Positions 6,528 to 7,659 of a stretch of 7,659 nt of DNA are shown here, in pieces (position 1 is the stretch's first letter; the number at the start of each line of letters is the position of its first letter). Below the pieces are notes generated by a model. It had not been told where the DNA came from and searched no databases. It saw only the letters and a list, made by a program, of their open reading frames with translations. The translations under genes and the position numbers were made by a program. The DNA is taken from the NCBI GenBank assembly GCA_905213905.1, contig CAJMKD010000060.1, forward strand, positions 1-7,659, in the 5' to 3' direction. This DNA comes from an uncultured Sutterella sp. GTDB taxonomy: Bacteria > Pseudomonadota > Gammaproteobacteria > Burkholderiales > Burkholderiaceae_F.

Positions 6528-6535
6528 CAAATATA
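6528..6535 (-). promoter_or_regulatory. Possible Bacteroidota -7 box of the GNAT gene
   Basis: On the minus strand this reads TATATTTG, an exact match to the Bacteroidota -7 consensus TAnnTTTG. Only four bases separate it from the ATG at 6523, so a transcript from it would be nearly leaderless. No clear -33 TTTG is seen upstream. The match may be chance in AT-rich sequence. Confidence 0.35.
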
Positions 6536-6578
6536 GGATAAAATGCCGTGATACGCTACTGCCCGGGGGATATCTGCG

Positions 6579-6607
6579 CGGCGGAATTTCCGCCGTACGG
6601 CTTTTTT
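6579..6607 (+). terminator. GC-rich hairpin with T-tract, possible terminator
   Basis: CGGCGGAA (6579-6586) and TTCCGCCG (6588-6595) form a near-perfect palindrome, effectively a 6-bp GC stem with an AATTT loop. TACGGC and then six T residues (6602-6607) follow. The six bases between stem and T-tract weaken the case, and no plus-strand gene lies upstream here to be terminated. Confidence 0.35.
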
Positions 6608-6857
6608 ATCCCTCCTTCCGCCCGGGCGGGATGCCTTCCGCAGCCTTTTTTACCATGCCCCGTGCGAATCCGGCAAAAAAATCCGGGATAAAATCGTACA
6701 TAATAGGCAAAAATCGTAACTCCAGACCCCTGGTTGTGCCCTGCGGACTTTTATCCCGATGCCCCGTCCTAAATTCGTTTTCAGCGGGACAGCCCTTCTG
6801 CGGGGCCTCCCCCGGGATACCCACCGAACCTATTTTTTAACCTTAAAATTAGTGTGT

Positions 6858-7659
6858 ATGAGTTTTTCTACTAACCGTTTATCCCGGAAAGCACTATTAC
6901 TTGTGACAGCCGAGATCTCTGCGTCGTTGCTGTGGGCGCAGGCCACCGGCATCTCCGGACGTGTGCTCGATGAGACCGGTGCGCCGGTCATCGGTGCGAC
7001 GGTCATGGTCAAAGGCACCACGATCGCCACGGCGACCAATGTCGACGGCACCTTCAACCTGAAGAATACGGGCCGCAACGTCACGCTCGTGGTATCGTAT
7101 GTCGGCTACGAGGCGCAACAGGTGGCGTCGAAGGGTGCCGGGTCGGTGACGATCACGCTCAAGCCCGAGGCCATCGGCATGGAGAGCGTCGAAATCGTCT
7201 CCGTGGGCTACGGTACCCAGAAACGCGAATCGGTCGTGGGGGCCATCTCCACGATCCGGCCCGAGGAGCTGCGCGTCCCCGTGCGGTCGCTGCGCCAGAC
7301 GCTGGCCGGTAACCTGGCGGGTGTGGTCGCGTTGCAAACCTCGGGCGAGCCCGGCAAGGACGACGCCCAGTTCTGGATCCGCGGTATCGCCACCTTTACG
7401 GGCAGTCCCGATCCGCTGATCCTGGTCGACGGTATCGAGCGTCCTCTCATCGACGTCGACCCGCTGGAGATCGAGTCGTTCAGCGTCCTGAAAGACGCCA
7501 GCGCCACGGCCGTATACGGCGTACGCGGTGCCAACGGCGTTATCCTTGTCAACACGCGCCGCGGTTTCGACGGCCCGGCCCGGATCGACCTGCGTTACGA
7601 GCAGGGTTTCTCGTTCGCCAGCAAACGCCTGTCGTTCGTCGACGCCGCTACCCGCTCCG
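6858..7659 (+). CDS. SusC/RagA-family TonB-dependent outer-membrane transporter, 3' end outside window
   Basis: The frame opens at ATG 6858 and stays open to the window edge, giving 267 residues of a protein that normally has about 1,000. A signal peptide is visible: SRKALLLV at residues 9-16, a hydrophobic core to W26, and an AQA cleavage motif at 27-29. Residues 31-103 (ISGRVLDETGAPVIGATV, then VDGTFNL and VSYVGYE) form the carboxypeptidase-D regulatory-like domain typical of SusC proteins. EIVSVGYGTQKRESVVGAI (112-130) is the characteristic TonB-box/linker region. The plug domain follows at about 125-236, with IRGIATF, PLILVDGIE, IESFSVLKDASATAVYG and the family signature GVRGANGVILVNTRRG. 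SusC proteins pair with SusD lipoproteins to import glycans or peptides across the outer membrane using TonB energy. A susD gene would be expected downstream, outside the window. No Shine-Dalgarno sequence precedes the ATG, and the leader is AT-rich, as usual in Bacteroidota. The substrate cannot be inferred. Confidence 0.93.
   Translation, partial: MSFSTNRLSRKALLLVTAEISASLLWAQATGISGRVLDETGAPVIGATVMVKGTTIATATNVDGTFNLKNTGRNVTLVVSYVGYEAQQVASKGAGSVTITLKPEAIGMESVEIVSVGYGTQKRESVVGAISTIRPEELRVPVRSLRQTLAGNLAGVVALQTSGEPGKDDAQFWIRGIATFTGSPDPLILVDGIERPLIDVDPLEIESFSVLKDASATAVYGVRGANGVILVNTRRGFDGPARIDLRYEQGFSFASKRLSFVDAATRS

Larger units (their letters stand above)
6524..6857. other. Divergent intergenic region between GNAT and susC-like genes
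   Basis: No gene is supported here. Short frames on both strands (for example 6606-6824 minus and 6631-6840 plus) show no domain or ribosome signal. The region contains a 17-bp hairpin at 6579-6595, a 12-bp palindrome CCGCCCGGGCGG at 6618-6629, and three copies of TTTTATCCC in mixed orientation (6604-6612 plus, 6685-6693 minus, 6749-6757 plus). A shorter copy lies at 6536-6543. A direct repeat AAAATCGTA starts at 6690 and 6710. It presumably holds promoters for both divergent genes. TATTTTTT at 6831 is one base from TAnnTTTG and sits 20 bases before the susC-like ATG, but I cannot call it as a promoter. Confidence 0.6.

Noticed and set aside
5613..6530. 305-codon minus-strand frame overlapping GNAT in another frame
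   Set aside because: It is highly Arg/Gly-rich without motifs; the neighbouring frame holds the GNAT core motifs.
6606..6824. 72-codon minus-strand frame in the divergent intergenic region
   Set aside because: It has no conserved motif or start signal, overlaps palindromes, and competes with an equally unconvincing plus-strand frame at 6631-6840.

Overview
The window reads as a gut-bacterial metagenomic contig made of two unrelated parts. Bases 1 to about 5,800 look like a Burkholderiales bacterium of the Sutterella/Parasutterella type. They carry a type V autotransporter, an IS4-superfamily insertion sequence with sigma70-type signals and a Shine-Dalgarno sequence, and a general porin ending in Phe. 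Bases from about 5,830 to 7,659 look like Bacteroidota, perhaps Alistipes-like. They carry a SusC-type TonB-dependent transporter with no Shine-Dalgarno sequence and a GNAT acetyltransferase preceded by a TAnnTTTG-like box. The genus names are inferences from protein style, not from a search.

Layout from left to right: (1) a large autotransporter, open at the left edge, with a beta-helical passenger and a complete C-terminal barrel, followed by a weak terminator. (2) A complete 2.08-kb insertion sequence (2857-4936) with 21-bp imperfect terminal inverted repeats. Its transposase has a full DDE triad and the Y-R-E-K signature. An internal terminator sits upstream of the transposase promoter, and no target-site duplication is visible. 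(3) Two tandem minus-strand terminators and the 3' part of a minus-strand porin. (4) A join near 5800-5830, where the porin 5' end is replaced by the 5' two-thirds of a minus-strand GNAT acetyltransferase. The two pieces are in different frames and each lacks its other end. (5) A 334-bp divergent intergenic region with recurring TTTTATCCC words. (6) The first 267 codons of a SusC-family outer-membrane transporter, running off the right edge.

The genes do not form one pathway. In the left part, two outer-membrane proteins flank an insertion sequence. In the right part, a nutrient-uptake receptor is divergent from a small acetyltransferase. The most important point for a reader is the join at about 5.8 kb. 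A chimeric assembly is the simplest explanation, and a cross-phylum recombination would be surprising. I found no CRISPR array, tRNA, rRNA or recognisable new defence or mobile system. The most unusual natural-looking features are the long low-complexity insertion inside the GNAT domain and the repeated words upstream of susC.
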